From NCBI RefSeq assembly GCF_006965545.2, contig NZ_CP041372.2, positions 372,001 to 436,000 of the forward strand: a DNA stretch of 64,000 nt. Direction: 5' to 3'. The position numbers were made by a program, and so were the translations under genes. Of the stretch, positions 26,473-35,249 are shown one piece after another; the first letter of the stretch is position 1; each line of letters starts with the position of its first letter. Source of the DNA: Paenalkalicoccus suaedae (GTDB lineage: Bacteria > Bacillota > Bacilli > Bacillales > Salisediminibacteriaceae). The notes under the pieces were generated by a model that saw only the letters and a list, made by a program, of their open reading frames with translations, was not told the origin of the DNA and did no database searches.

Positions 26473-27060
26473 AATGCGCGAGTTAAAGGGTGAATCGCGC
26501 GAGTTGAAGAGTAGACTGCGTAAGAAGAGCAGTCAATCGCGCGAAAACCAGGGTAAACTGCGCAGGCAGAAAAAAACTGCGCAAGTTGAGGGGCGAATCG
26601 CGTAAGTTGAAGGGTGAACTGCGTAAAAAGAGCTACGAATCGCGCGAAAATCAGGGTAAACTGCGTAAGTAGAAAATAACTGCGCAAGTGGAGGGGCGAA
26701 TCGAGCGAGTTGAAGGGTGAACTGCGTAAAAAGAGCTACGAATCGCGCGAAAATCAGGGTAAACTGCGTAAGTAGAAAATAACTGCGCAAGTGGAGGGGC
26801 GAATCGAGCGAGTTGAAGGGTGAACTGCGTGAAAAGAGCCACCAATCGTGCGAAAATCAGGGTAAACTGCGTAAGTAGAAAAAAACCGCGCAAGTGGAGG
26901 GGCGAATCGCGTAAGTTGAAGGGTGAACTGCGTAAGTAGAAAAAAACCGCGCAAGTGGAGGGGCGAATCGCGTAAGTTGAAGGACGAACTGCGTAAAAAG
27001 AGCCACCAACCGCGCGAAAATCAGGGTAAACTGCGTAAGTAGAAAAAAACCGCGCAATCA
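26473..27060 (+). repeat. ACTGCG/ATCGCG array, 103-bp order of 21- and 19-bp units
   Basis: Units begin ACTGCGTAA, ATCGCGCGA, ACTGCGCAAG or ATCGCGTAAG. Four 21-bp units and one 19-bp unit make a 103-bp block that recurs about five times, with nearly identical copies at 26590-26690 and 26693-26793. It fills the gap between converging genes. The family is seen only here in the window. Confidence 0.93.
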
Positions 27061-27089
27061 CCCACCCCGATCTAACCCCACGCGCTCAC

Positions 27090-27395
27090 TTATACACTCG
27101 CACTTTTCACACTACGTTTTTTCATGTAGGCACCAATGCCGACGACGATAAACGTAAGCATGACAAGCGTCCAGATAAATTCACGGTATGTAGCAAGTGA
27201 AACTGGCTGAATGAATCGGTGAAAGAGCTCTATACATAACCAACCGATAGGCAAAATAGGAATTGCAAAACTATAGGTTGATTGAAGTGCGTGCTCAGAT
27301 TCCTTTTTATCACTACTCTTTTTCGTCGATAGCACAAGGAAGCTCAGTACCCCGAGCACAAATAGTGGCAACAATAGTAAGTTTACAGCAACCAT
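27090..27395 (-). CDS. Small hypothetical membrane protein (101 aa)
   Basis: Three membrane segments (about 2-23, 42-62, 70-90), a polar loop KKSSDKKESEHA and a basic tail MKKRSVKSASV. No family recognised. AAAGGAGGTGCGAGG before the ATG is a near-ideal ribosome site. Confidence 0.75.
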   Translation of the reverse strand: MVAVNLLLLPLFVLGVLSFLVLSTKKSSDKKESEHALQSTYSFAIPILPIGWLCIELFHRFIQPVSLATYREFIWTLVMLTFIVVGIGAYMKKRSVKSASV

Positions 27396-27502
27396 CCTCG
27401 CACCTCCTTTACATTAATCTGGTACTAGTTTAACATAGATGTACAATTATTCCTTGGGTTGATTTATCCAGTTCGATTGTTGTGGGAGGAGTGTGACGTG
27501 AT

Positions 27503-27610
27503 ATGAGCACGACTAAAAAAGCATGGCTATTTACCGCAGGCTTTACGCTACTCGGCGCATTAGGCTACTTCGGTTTTTTTACCTTTCTCCGTTACTTCCC
27601 AATGAATTAA
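27503..27610 (+). CDS. Very small membrane protein (35 aa)
   Basis: One hydrophobic helix (ALYFxx type: LFTAGFTLLGALGYFGFFTFL) after a basic start MSTTKKAW. GGAGGAG lies 12 bases upstream, a little long. The size and composition suit the many short membrane peptides of bacilli. Function unknown. Confidence 0.5.
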   Translation: MSTTKKAWLFTAGFTLLGALGYFGFFTFLRYFPMN

Positions 27611-27737
27611 CGACGCCGATAAGAAAAATGAATCGAAACTCGCTCAAAATTGTTATTCGTAAAAGGAATGATCTACACCTTATAATGAGAAGTAGAGGTC
27701 TAGTTGACTGAATTTTCTTATAGGTGGAGGGGTTCGT

Positions 27738-28100
27738 ATGTTTGTTACACGACTTGATCACGTTCAGCTTGCAGCACCAAAGGATACAGAGGAGATTGCT
27801 CGGAAGTTTTATCAAATAGTACTACAATTTGATGAAGTGGAAAAGCCACCAGCACTTAAGGAAAACGGAGGAGTCTGGTTCCAATCAGGTGATGTACACC
27901 TTCATATTGGGACAGAAGAAAGCTTCACAGCTGCGAAAAAAGCTCATCCTGGTTTTGAAGTAGAAGATCTCGTAGCATTAAAAAATCACCTCAGCAAAAA
28001 GAACATCCCTTATATCGAAGACGATAAACTACCTGGAGCAAACCGAATCTATGTTGCCGATCCCTTCGGCAATCGGCTAGAATTTTTACAATGGCTATAA
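27738..28100 (+). CDS. VOC family protein
   Basis: 120 residues. It opens TRLDHVQLAAPKDTEEIARKFYQIVL with a candidate metal His, continues FQSGDVHLHIGTEE, and closes IYVADPFGNRLEFLQWL with the family's Glu. The pattern resembles glyoxalase-fold dioxygenase or resistance proteins; substrate unknown. AGGTGGAGGGG precedes the ATG. Confidence 0.88.
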   Translation: MFVTRLDHVQLAAPKDTEEIARKFYQIVLQFDEVEKPPALKENGGVWFQSGDVHLHIGTEESFTAAKKAHPGFEVEDLVALKNHLSKKNIPYIEDDKLPGANRIYVADPFGNRLEFLQWL

Positions 28101-28110
28101 TCATTTGAAT

Positions 28111-28149
28111 CAAGTGCCGAGCTGTTACAAGCACGTTCCGCGGCACTTG
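28111..28149 (+). other. Inverted repeat after the VOC gene
   Basis: CAAGTGCCG and CGGCACTTG are perfect nine-base arms around a 21-base loop. No T-run follows, so it may be a weak terminator or an RNA-stabilising hairpin. Confidence 0.5.
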
Positions 28150-28181
28150 GGCAATTAGTGGATTGATACTATACAGATAAT

Positions 28182-28282
28182 GGTCAATAAGAGGTCAGTG
28201 GCGTTTAATAGCAGAGTGTGACCGATCAATAACGGCCAGTTTGCGGTCAATAACGACGTAAAACCGATCAATAAGAAGCTCC
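28182..28282 (+). repeat. GGTCAATAA-type array, 21-bp period
   Basis: Heads GGTCAATAAG, GTTTAATAG, GATCAATAACG, GGTCAATAACG and GATCAATAAG at 28182, 28203, 28224, 28245 and 28266, each exactly 21 bp apart. Only this locus is seen in the window. Confidence 0.85.
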
Positions 28283-28327
28283 TACATCACCATACGAGTC
28301 ACCAATATTGCATCTATTACTACTTTG

Positions 28328-28344
28328 ACTTACTATATGTAAGT
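28328..28344 (+). promoter_or_regulatory. Palindromic operator before the SDR gene
   Basis: ACTTAC and GTAAGT are perfect arms around TATAT, overlapping a TTGACT -35 at 28325. Such ACTTAC-N5-GTAAGT sites are typical targets of HxlR-family redox regulators that control quinone or aldehyde reductases; no HxlR gene is nearby, so the regulator is inferred. Confidence 0.5.
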
Positions 28345-28385
28345 AGAAACGATAATGTTAACAATAGAAAGTGGAGGCGATCGTG

Positions 28386-29258
28386 ATGACGATTCTTATA
28401 ACTGGAGCGACTGGTAAGCTTGGATCAAAAATTGTGGAGAACGTGCTTGCCCGTGTTTCTCCCGAAGAGGTTGCGGTTAGTGTGCGCGATACATCGAAGG
28501 CGGAGGGATTGAAGGTGCTCGGTGTCGATGTGCGGCGCGGCGATTTTGACGATCCAGAGTCGTTAGATGAAGCGTTTGAGGGTGTCGATAAACTTCTTAT
28601 TATCTCGACGGACGGCGACAACGAGACGCGGATCAAGCAACACGCGAATGCAGTCGATGCGGCAAAACGCTCGGGCGTAGCATTCGTGGCGTACACGAGC
28701 ATCGCGCAGGCGCCGGAGAGCACGAATATCATGGCGCCGCCACACGTTGCGACGGAGAAGGCGATCAAGGAATCTGGCCTTACTTACGCGCTCTTGCGCA
28801 ACAATTGGTATATCGAGAACGAAGCAAGCACGATCCAGCAGGTGATGACTGGTGCACCTTGGGTAACATCAGCGGGCGACGGCAAAGTTGGGTGGGCAAC
28901 GCAGGACGATTACGCCGAAGCAGCGGCGATTGTGCTCACGGAGGGCGGCCATGAGAACAAGATCTACGAGCTATCTGGACCGCTATACTCGCAGCAGGAG
29001 TTTGTGGATACGCTTAGCGACGTGCTCGGTAACGACGTTGTGCTGCAGGATGTTACGGACGAAGAATATGCAGCGGGCATGCGCCAAGCAGGTTTAACGG
29101 AGCCTGTCGTGGATATCGTTGTCGGCATCCAACAGAGCATTCGCTCAGGATCCCTAGACGTACCAGACAGCGATTTTGAGGAACTACTAGGACGCCCTGT
29201 CACACCGCTTCGCGATGCGGTCAAGCAGGTAGTAGACGGGTTATCTGCTGGTAAATAA
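28386..29258 (+). CDS. NmrA/QorB-like NAD(P)H-binding protein (atypical SDR)
   Basis: 290 residues. The dinucleotide loop ITGATGKLGSKIVENVL opens the protein, followed by VRRGDFDDPESLDEAFEGVDKLLIIST and a YTSIAQAP segment, then the substrate part LTYALLRNNWYIEN. This matches quinone-reductase-like members (QorB/YtfG). ATG 28386 has GTGGAGG upstream at good spacing; a GTG five codons earlier overlaps it. The palindrome at the promoter suggests induction by electrophile or oxidative stress. Confidence 0.9.
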   Translation: MTILITGATGKLGSKIVENVLARVSPEEVAVSVRDTSKAEGLKVLGVDVRRGDFDDPESLDEAFEGVDKLLIISTDGDNETRIKQHANAVDAAKRSGVAFVAYTSIAQAPESTNIMAPPHVATEKAIKESGLTYALLRNNWYIENEASTIQQVMTGAPWVTSAGDGKVGWATQDDYAEAAAIVLTEGGHENKIYELSGPLYSQQEFVDTLSDVLGNDVVLQDVTDEEYAAGMRQAGLTEPVVDIVVGIQQSIRSGSLDVPDSDFEELLGRPVTPLRDAVKQVVDGLSAGK

Positions 29259-29271
29259 CGGTTGAATAAAG

Positions 29272-29313
29272 GGGAGGACCTAGCTGATTAATTAGCTATG
29301 GTTCTCTTTTTGA
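29272..29313 (+). terminator. Terminator of the SDR gene
   Basis: GAGGACC...AGCT pairs with AGCT...GGTTCTC (two mismatches) and is followed by TTTTTG. Confidence 0.75.
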
Positions 29314-29355
29314 TTGCGAAATTGCTTGACTATTCTATTAATTCCTTTTTATGTA

Positions 29356-29364
29356 TGCTATAAT
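29356..29364 (+). promoter_or_regulatory. Extended -10 promoter of the DUF6366 gene
   Basis: TGCTATAAT is a consensus extended -10 located 35 bases before the start codon. No good -35 at standard spacing. Confidence 0.55.
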
Positions 29365-29398
29365 TGGACGAAATTACTGTGTAAGGAGGAACGATGCT

Positions 29399-29602
29399 AT
29401 GACTACTCCGCAAGAAAAGCGTGAAAAGCTTCGGCGTGACGAGCAACAAAAAAATACGTTAGGCAACGCTAAGGATGCTTTCGACCGATCTCAAACAGGT
29501 AGTGCACCGGAGTTCACCAACGGCTTCAGCTGGCTCGGACTCCTCATCACCATCGTAAGCCTGATCGGATTTTACTTGCTGTATGTGACGTTTTTTGGAT
29601 AG
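29399..29602 (+). CDS. DUF6366-like small membrane protein (67 aa)
   Basis: A charged N-terminus (TPQEKREKLRRDEQQKNTLGNAKDAFDR) and one or two C-terminal membrane segments (WLGLLITIVSLIGFYLLYVTFF). The EKREKLRR start matches my memory of DUF6366 proteins of bacilli, role unknown. GTAAGGAGGA precedes ATG 29399; the frame opens 48 bases earlier, in the promoter. Confidence 0.75.
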   Translation: MTTPQEKREKLRRDEQQKNTLGNAKDAFDRSQTGSAPEFTNGFSWLGLLITIVSLIGFYLLYVTFFG

Positions 29603-29659
29603 TAAATAGGGTTGTGACGTTAAAAGTGCTTAAGAGAATGACATGTGCGAGTAACAGTA

Positions 29660-29692
29660 AAGCCCCTTTACCTATCACTCGGTAAAGGGGCT
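29660..29692. terminator. Hairpin between converging small genes
   Basis: AGCCCCTTTACC pairs perfectly with GGTAAAGGGGCT. Flanking T-runs are weak on both sides, but the position fits a shared terminator. Confidence 0.7.
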
Positions 29693-29715
29693 AAAAGTCT
29701 AGCTGCTTTTTCATG

Positions 29716-29925
29716 CTACATGGTTGTTTGTTTTGAAAGCATGGAGATAGTCATGGTAATTAATTTTATCGCAATAAAAGAGATTGCTGTTAGAATGAAC
29801 AATTCTATTCCGAAGTACAAAAACCCTCGCCCATCTGAATGAGGGACAGCATTACCTAAACTAACAACCAATGCGACAACAAATGAAACCACCAACATAA
29901 ACCATGAGTTAAATAGAATAGTCAT
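29716..29925 (-). CDS. Small hypothetical membrane protein
   Basis: 69 residues with two membrane segments (FMLVVSFVVALVVSLGNAV and FGIELFILTAISFIAIKLI). No family recognised. Start uncertain: AGGAGG is 12 bases before ATG 29925 but only three before an in-frame GTG at 29934. Support is the ribosome site and the hydrophobic pattern. Confidence 0.55.
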   Translation of the reverse strand: MTILFNSWFMLVVSFVVALVVSLGNAVPHSDGRGFLYFGIELFILTAISFIAIKLITMTISMLSKQTTM

Positions 29926-30126
29926 TTTGTTCACCTGCCTCCTGAGATTTGACTATACCCTCGTAAATAGTGATTGTTGAAGATTCAAGGACACCATAAG
30001 CGATGCTACTATTTCCCTTTAAATCATCTATTACCTTACAATTACCAATAATGTATATGGATTAAACATCAAAATATTGTACTATTCCATGTTTTACAAC
30101 CATTTTTATGGATAATTTTCATGGGG

Positions 30127-30230
30127 TGTCGCTAAATTTAGCACAAACTGCTCTCGTTTTTGCACCACCCCCTTTCGTTTTGGTACAAATCCATCGCAAT
30201 TTAGCACCAACCCACCTCATTTCATCACCA
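30127..30230 (-). repeat. GTGC-type array, 21-bp period (locus 3, minus strand)
   Basis: Read on the minus strand, heads GTGATGAAA, GTGCTAAAT, GTACCAAAA, GTGCAAAAA and GTGCTAAAT follow every 21 bp. This is the only locus of the family on the minus strand. Bases 29935-30126 carry no other feature I recognise. Confidence 0.88.
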
Positions 30231-30240
30231 CCTTCAAACT

Positions 30241-30272
30241 AAAAACCCCCTCCATCACCTAAGAGGAGGGGG
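30241..30272 (-). terminator. Terminator of the DUF4317 gene
   Basis: On the minus strand CCCCCTCC pairs perfectly with GGAGGGGG around 11 bases and is followed by TTTTTAG. Confidence 0.9.
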
Positions 30273-30287
30273 CACTGCCTTATTTCC

Positions 30288-31454
30288 TTATTCCGTCTCT
30301 ACCTTCTGTCCGAACGCTTCCGGCAACATGCGGAAGCCGTCCAGTTCTGCGTCTTCGTCAATATCGATCATGAGGCAACGTTTGCCATCGTAGTTTACTT
30401 GGCGCACATACTGCAGATCCTGTGGGCTGATCGAGATGTCAGCTACCTTCGTCTTAATTTTAATCGACTTCGACGTATAGCGAGGCACAATGTTCGCGGC
30501 CTTTAGTTCATACGTTTCCTCTGTGGTCACGTTTTGGAACGCGGCTTTAACCTGCTCTTCGCTCACTTCTTGACCGCTACTTCGGAGTACGCGATCGACG
30601 TCTTTGTAATCTAAAATGGGTGTGCTTTCCGTTTCGTTTTCCTCCACTAAGCGATTAATCTCCCCATAAACCGTTGCGAGTGTTGTGGGTGAAACTTGGG
30701 GACCAACGATTTCCTTTACGACTTCTTCAAAAATCGTTTTATCCTCGATAGCAGTCGTAATATCTTCTCCTTCAAGGACTTCCTCAATAAATGCGTAGTC
30801 AGGCTCATTATTTTTTCCCGCCGCATAAAGCACGCGATTTACATCGGACGATCCGTCTGTAATAGCAGGGAATAAAAAGCCACCGAGAGGATGCTTCAAA
30901 TCGATAACGGGATCTACGTTGATCGTGTAGGTAAACTCTTTCTTCACGTAATCAAACTGCATTTCACGGTCAGGCTCTTCGGTTTTATTGATCGTTGATA
31001 GTAAGAAGGCATTTGTATACATCGCATCCTGGCCGCTGTCAGGACCGCGCTGGCCTGCTGAGATGTAATAATCGCCGCGCACAAACGTAATAACAATATC
31101 GGTATCGTACGTGCGATCCTTTAACATGCGCTCGGTCATTGCAACCATTTGAGACTGCCATTCGTGGGCATCTTTACTTAAGAGACCTTTATGTAAGACA
31201 AGCTGGCTAGTTGTATCCTGCTTAAACTTAAGCTCAAACAGTTTCTCATCTAAGCGGCCACCGAGTACTTTTTTAAAGTTTTGCAGGTAAAGCTCCTGCT
31301 GCTCGCGTTCAAGCATCTCAAACTGCGTGTTTTGCGCATGGTAAATGTCTGTGGAATCCTTCATTACATAGAGCGTAAAAATATCGTGAAGCCTAAGTCG
31401 CTGGTTATCAGACTTAAACTGGCGACGTATCGCGGCAATGTCCTTTTTATCCAT
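30288..31454 (-). CDS. DUF4317 family protein
   Basis: 388 residues, cytoplasmic, no membrane segment. The opening MDKKDIAAIRRQFKSDNQRLRLHDIFTLYV and the middle FTYTINVDPVIDLKHPLGGFLFPAI are characteristic of DUF4317, a widespread Firmicute family without assigned function. CAGGAGGG precedes the ATG. It follows the ABC transporter genes by 45 bases on the same strand, so cotranscription is possible. Confidence 0.9.
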   Translation of the reverse strand: MDKKDIAAIRRQFKSDNQRLRLHDIFTLYVMKDSTDIYHAQNTQFEMLEREQQELYLQNFKKVLGGRLDEKLFELKFKQDTTSQLVLHKGLLSKDAHEWQSQMVAMTERMLKDRTYDTDIVITFVRGDYYISAGQRGPDSGQDAMYTNAFLLSTINKTEEPDREMQFDYVKKEFTYTINVDPVIDLKHPLGGFLFPAITDGSSDVNRVLYAAGKNNEPDYAFIEEVLEGEDITTAIEDKTIFEEVVKEIVGPQVSPTTLATVYGEINRLVEENETESTPILDYKDVDRVLRSSGQEVSEEQVKAAFQNVTTEETYELKAANIVPRYTSKSIKIKTKVADISISPQDLQYVRQVNYDGKRCLMIDIDEDAELDGFRMLPEAFGQKVETE

Positions 31455-31499
31455 AGGTAAATCCCTCCTGTCCTTATTCTATCACGGGAGAGGTAGGAG

Positions 31500-32600
31500 C
31501 TACATCCAGTGTTTTAGCCTATAGGAGGCAACGGCATAACATAAACCTGCAACAGCAAGCGTCACTGGAACGGCTGTGTAAAGGGCAGCACTTTCATAAA
31601 GGAACTTCTCGTGGACATTGACATATGCAAAAGGATTGACGACATTCATGGAAAGAAGCTGAGTAGAACCATATCCTGCAAGAAGAACTGTAAGTAGCGT
31701 AAGTGTTGCCGGCAATGTATGGCGCAAGAGTACACTAAATAAGAGATGTAGCCCTATAAAGAAAACGACAAACACGGCAAGTAGCAAAAGCCCTTGAAAT
31801 ATGTAGGAGCCAACTGTCATGAGCGCATAGGAATCACCATATTCTACGACGAGCGGATACGCGAAGCTACCCGAGTTTCCGAAGAAAAGGGCAAGAAGGC
31901 TAGCAGTTATTCCCACACAAAGCGTGATCGCGATAAATGCTACATAGGCGTGGATCGCTTTAATAGGCACGATAAGCGATCGATTAATTGGCTGTGAAAA
32001 AAGAAAGTAGATGGATCGATTCTCAAATTCATGTGTCATATAAGGTGCAACTAATACTAGTAGAAGCGCGGGCCCACCGACAGAGAAGTAGAGCATGAGC
32101 ACATCGGCTAAGAAATTCGGTAAACTTAAACCGTAGCCACTAACTTCACGAGCGAGGTCTGCGTCTAACAGCGCTTCATTTTGAAGAGATTGACGCGCTA
32201 TTTGCGTCTCGCTTAAGTTGAATTCTCCACCCGCGTCACGAAAGGCTTGAACGTTGCTAAAAAACAGGAGCTCACTTTCAAGCTCAGCGCGCGAATCCTC
32301 GTTAAATCGAGCTGTTTGGAGAGCTTGAAGACTGCTACGGATGGCTTGGTTACGCTCCTGTAAAAGAAGGGTCTCCTCATCAGTTGGATTTGTATCTAGA
32401 GCTGCCACGTACATGCGCTCATTCATGCGTGATTCCGATAAAAATGACTCTACTTCTTGAATGGCTTGGTCGTGTAAATAGTCAGTGAGCATCACGTTAC
32501 GAATAAACAGAATACTAATAGCTACAACGACGATCCCAAGCACGAGAAGAAAAGCAGGGGAGCGAAACAGCTTTTTGCCTTCGAATAAAAAGACGTTCAT
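31500..32600 (-). CDS. ABC transporter permease (ABC-2 type)
   Basis: 366 residues. One membrane helix at 12-33, a 140-residue extracellular domain rich in Glu and Leu, then five helices; this is the layout of ABC-2 permeases that export peptides or antibiotics. TMs include LYFSVGGPALLLVLVAPYMTHEFENRSIYFLFSQPINRSLI. The start overlaps the ATPase gene by four bases. Together with the second permease it should form a heterodimeric membrane domain. Confidence 0.9.
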   Translation of the reverse strand: MNVFLFEGKKLFRSPAFLLVLGIVVVAISILFIRNVMLTDYLHDQAIQEVESFLSESRMNERMYVAALDTNPTDEETLLLQERNQAIRSSLQALQTARFNEDSRAELESELLFFSNVQAFRDAGGEFNLSETQIARQSLQNEALLDADLAREVSGYGLSLPNFLADVLMLYFSVGGPALLLVLVAPYMTHEFENRSIYFLFSQPINRSLIVPIKAIHAYVAFIAITLCVGITASLLALFFGNSGSFAYPLVVEYGDSYALMTVGSYIFQGLLLLAVFVVFFIGLHLLFSVLLRHTLPATLTLLTVLLAGYGSTQLLSMNVVNPFAYVNVHEKFLYESAALYTAVPVTLAVAGLCYAVASYRLKHWM

Positions 32601-33463
32601 GTTTCAAACAACTCCCGATACCGTTTTTCGGCGCCGATTCGCTCATTCTCAATACGCGTTATCGTAAGGCCTTGTTGGCTCACCGTATCAAGCACGCGCG
32701 CTAACGCAACAGTGGATTCATCAAAATGAATCACGCCATCCTTCACTCGTACGTGTTCCATCTCTTCTAACGCACTCTTCGCAGCATGCGGCTGGTCCAC
32801 ATAAATGGCATATTCATTAATGGCAAATTGGTCAGCAGATTCTTTTAACAATACGCCATCCTTCATAAAGTAAATCGTATCTGTTAGACGGTCAATTTCC
32901 CCTAATATGTGAGATGACAGAACGACTGTTGTACCGGCTTCAGCAATTTCCTGTAAAATGTGCCGAACTCGAAGCGCGCTAGTAGGATCTAATCCATTAA
33001 GAGGCTCATCCATCAGTAATAGCTTCGGCTTATTAATTAGTGCCATGGCGAGCAACAAATGCTGCTTCATTCCAAGTGAATATGCACGCACACGCTTTTT
33101 CACATAGGAGGACATACCAACCTGCTCCGTCACCTCATGAATCCGAGCTGCATCCATCTTTTGGACCTGAGTGATAAAGCGCAGGTGATCATACCCGGTG
33201 AGGTGATCGTACAAAACGCGATTATCCTGCATATAAGCAGTCTCATAAAAAATCTCCGGATTCGCATGATTTTTACCAAGCAAATGAATCGAGCCTTGAT
33301 CAATGGGCAGCAGATTGGTCATGCAGTGGAGCAACGTCGTTTTGCCGGCACCGTTTGGACCGACGAGCGCGAGTATGGCTGGCTCCTCAATTTGCATATC
33401 AACACCCTTTAATACAGGCTGTTTTTTATATGTTTTATGAACGTTCTTTACATCGATAATCAT
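32597..33463 (-). CDS. ABC transporter ATP-binding protein
   Basis: 288 residues. Walker A GPNGAGKTT at residue 35, Q-loop AYMQDNRVL, a signature YSLGMKQHLLLAMAL (a variant of LSGGQ frequent in ABC-2 exporters), Walker B LLLMDEPLNGLDP, and the switch His in LSSHILGEIDRL. The C-terminal 80 residues match the regulatory tail of antibiotic exporter ATPases. Overlaps of four bases on both sides couple it to the two permease genes. Confidence 0.94.
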   Translation of the reverse strand: MIIDVKNVHKTYKKQPVLKGVDMQIEEPAILALVGPNGAGKTTLLHCMTNLLPIDQGSIHLLGKNHANPEIFYETAYMQDNRVLYDHLTGYDHLRFITQVQKMDAARIHEVTEQVGMSSYVKKRVRAYSLGMKQHLLLAMALINKPKLLLMDEPLNGLDPTSALRVRHILQEIAEAGTTVVLSSHILGEIDRLTDTIYFMKDGVLLKESADQFAINEYAIYVDQPHAAKSALEEMEHVRVKDGVIHFDESTVALARVLDTVSQQGLTITRIENERIGAEKRYRELFET

Positions 33464-34704
33464 GCGGCTCCTCCTCTATTGCGGATAACAGCAGTGATCA
33501 TAGATACAACTGCCGACCATACAACCAACACCACTACGCCCGTTATGGGGGAAAAGAGGGGTTGGCTGTGCAATGCTGCGTAAGTTCCTGTGACAATATC
33601 GGATACGTGAAAATAGTGAAATGGTAAAAACGGTGCGATGCTCCAAGTCGGCTCTATTAGGAAATAGAGGCCGATCGTTGTTAATAATGTCAGGCTGATC
33701 GCGATAATACCTATCTCCGTAAACGACGAGATGAGCTGGACGAGTACGAATAAGAAAAGTAGGTAGAGTAAAAATAGAGTTAGTGATTGTGCGAGAAAGG
33801 ACGCCATGCTTATCAAGGTGAAGGCATAATCGCTTCCGTAAACGAGAATAGGATACGAAAAGTCTCCCGGTTGATCGATGATAGCGCCGACTACGTAAAA
33901 AATAGCTGATAAACCAAGCAAGATGAAGAGACTAAGCCCAAGCATCGTCAGGACTTTCGCTGTCGTGACTGCTCGATGCGTCACTGGCTGTGTGCGCATA
34001 AGAGACATCTGACCTTGGCTTTTCGCGCGTTCTTTTGTAAACATATCACCAAACATAAAGAGAAATAATCCAGCACCAAAAATACTAAAGGATATTTCAT
34101 AGAGATGGTACAACGTATGAACACCGCTTGAGGAATATTTCGTACTCATGGAACGAACAGTGTCCTCGATTAGAGGATCAGAGAATACTTGATCATAGAT
34201 GGTCATCGGTGAAAAGTTATTAATTGGAAGTACAGGGTAAGCACCTGTTTCGATAAGCTGATTTAAGTATGCGACATGGGTGTCTTCTGTAAAAGCACTC
34301 ATATATGTACGGGATTGATAGTTACGCTCTTGTTGCATGTCGATCATCTGTTGCATAGAGGCGGCCTCTTGTTCTAAAAGCGGTATCCATTCCTCTTCTT
34401 CAAAAGCACGTAATTCCACTTCTGCTTGCTTTTTTAATCTAGTGTACTGAGCGAGCTCCGTTTCATATGCAAAGCTATTCACTTCGATTTCCCCATCATC
34501 TACTTGACGGTTTAACTCGGTGATTGTTTCTTCATGCTGAAAGAGAATGGCTTCCGTGAAGACGGCAAGCTCTTCTGGTCTGTCTGTCTGTATGTATAAA
34601 AACGTATAAAAGCCCATCACAAATAGACAAATAAGGGCAAGTAAGCTTAAGAAAAAGCGCGAAGATACTACTTTTTTACACTCAAACCGTATAAGTGACA
34701 GCAT
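33460..34704 (-). CDS. ABC transporter permease (ABC-2 type), partner of the gene at 31500
   Basis: 414 residues with the same plan: helix at about 12-35, a long charged extracellular part with a coiled-coil character (FEEEEWIPLLEQEAASMQQMIDMQQERNYQ), then five helices including FSIFGAGLFLFMFGDMFTKERAKSQGQ. ATG 34704 was chosen with GAAAGGAAC upstream; the frame opens 36 bases earlier. It is first of the three transporter genes and follows the secreted peptide gene by 83 bases. Confidence 0.9.
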   Translation of the reverse strand: MLSLIRFECKKVVSSRFFLSLLALICLFVMGFYTFLYIQTDRPEELAVFTEAILFQHEETITELNRQVDDGEIEVNSFAYETELAQYTRLKKQAEVELRAFEEEEWIPLLEQEAASMQQMIDMQQERNYQSRTYMSAFTEDTHVAYLNQLIETGAYPVLPINNFSPMTIYDQVFSDPLIEDTVRSMSTKYSSSGVHTLYHLYEISFSIFGAGLFLFMFGDMFTKERAKSQGQMSLMRTQPVTHRAVTTAKVLTMLGLSLFILLGLSAIFYVVGAIIDQPGDFSYPILVYGSDYAFTLISMASFLAQSLTLFLLYLLFLFVLVQLISSFTEIGIIAISLTLLTTIGLYFLIEPTWSIAPFLPFHYFHVSDIVTGTYAALHSQPLFSPITGVVVLVVWSAVVSMITAVIRNRGGAA

Positions 34705-34742
34705 GGCAGTTCCTTTCGTATGAGGAGGTAGGTAGTGCATAT

Positions 34743-34778
34743 ATATGACCTCTTACGAAGAGGAAGGTGAGGTCATAT
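34743..34778 (-). promoter_or_regulatory. Perfect inverted repeat between peptide and transporter genes
   Basis: ATATGACCTC and GAGGTCATAT (10-bp arms, 16-base loop) lie in the gap between the peptide gene and the first permease. There is no T-run, so it may be an attenuator, a processing site or an operator. Confidence 0.55.
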
Positions 34779-34787
34779 GGTAATGTG

Positions 34788-35108
34788 TTATTGACTACTG
34801 GTTGAGCTTACGATCGGACAAGTACCTGAACAAGAAATATTACCGCCATACCTTGCTAGAGTTCGAGATCCGTCAAATTGGAAGCTTTGAAGCGTCAGAG
34901 TGCCTCTCCAACCATTGCGACTGTAAGAATATGTGCTGGGAGGAGATATTCGTCCATTATATATAACTAATTCAGTCACATAACGAGTATTCGTTTGTAA
35001 CTCCGCATCGCCCTCTGCAGTTGCAGAAGTAGCAGATGCGCTACTGCCCATTAGTAGCATTGCAAATAGAAGTGTGGTGAAAAAGGTAACTATGTAGCGC
35101 TTATTCAT
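34788..35108 (-). CDS. Secreted small protein linked to an ABC transporter
   Basis: 106 residues. A clear signal peptide (MNKRYIVTFFTTLLFAMLLMGSSASA) should be cleaved after residue 26, giving a mature protein of about 80 residues. It ends GGNISCSGTCPIVSSTSSQ, with two Cys three residues apart, and contains TYSYSRNGWRGTLTLQSF. ATG 35108 has TGGAGGC upstream. The position before a peptide-type exporter suggests a bacteriocin-like or signalling product, or a substrate-binding accessory; no precise family is recognised. Confidence 0.72.
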   Translation of the reverse strand: MNKRYIVTFFTTLLFAMLLMGSSASATSATAEGDAELQTNTRYVTELVIYNGRISPPSTYSYSRNGWRGTLTLQSFQFDGSRTLARYGGNISCSGTCPIVSSTSSQ

Positions 35109-35156
35109 AAATAAAGCCTCCATTGTAAGTAATTTACTTTCCTCTTCGTTACCAAT

Positions 35157-35185
35157 ATGATATACTAATTCCTAAATTAAGTAAA
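35157..35185 (-). promoter_or_regulatory. Candidate promoter of the secreted protein and transporter
   Basis: On the minus strand TTTACT, 17 bases, TATCAT, ending about 50 bases before the start codon. Confidence 0.5.
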
Positions 35186-35249
35186 TATTAAAAGTAATTT
35201 GATTTTTTAATGATAGCTTGCATTAATGATAGAAAAGGGGCGATTTACA

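Noticed and set aside
26337-27061. Minus-strand ORFs rich in Arg, Phe and Tyr
   Set aside because: They translate the 103-bp repeat block; frames shift from copy to copy because 103 is not a multiple of three.
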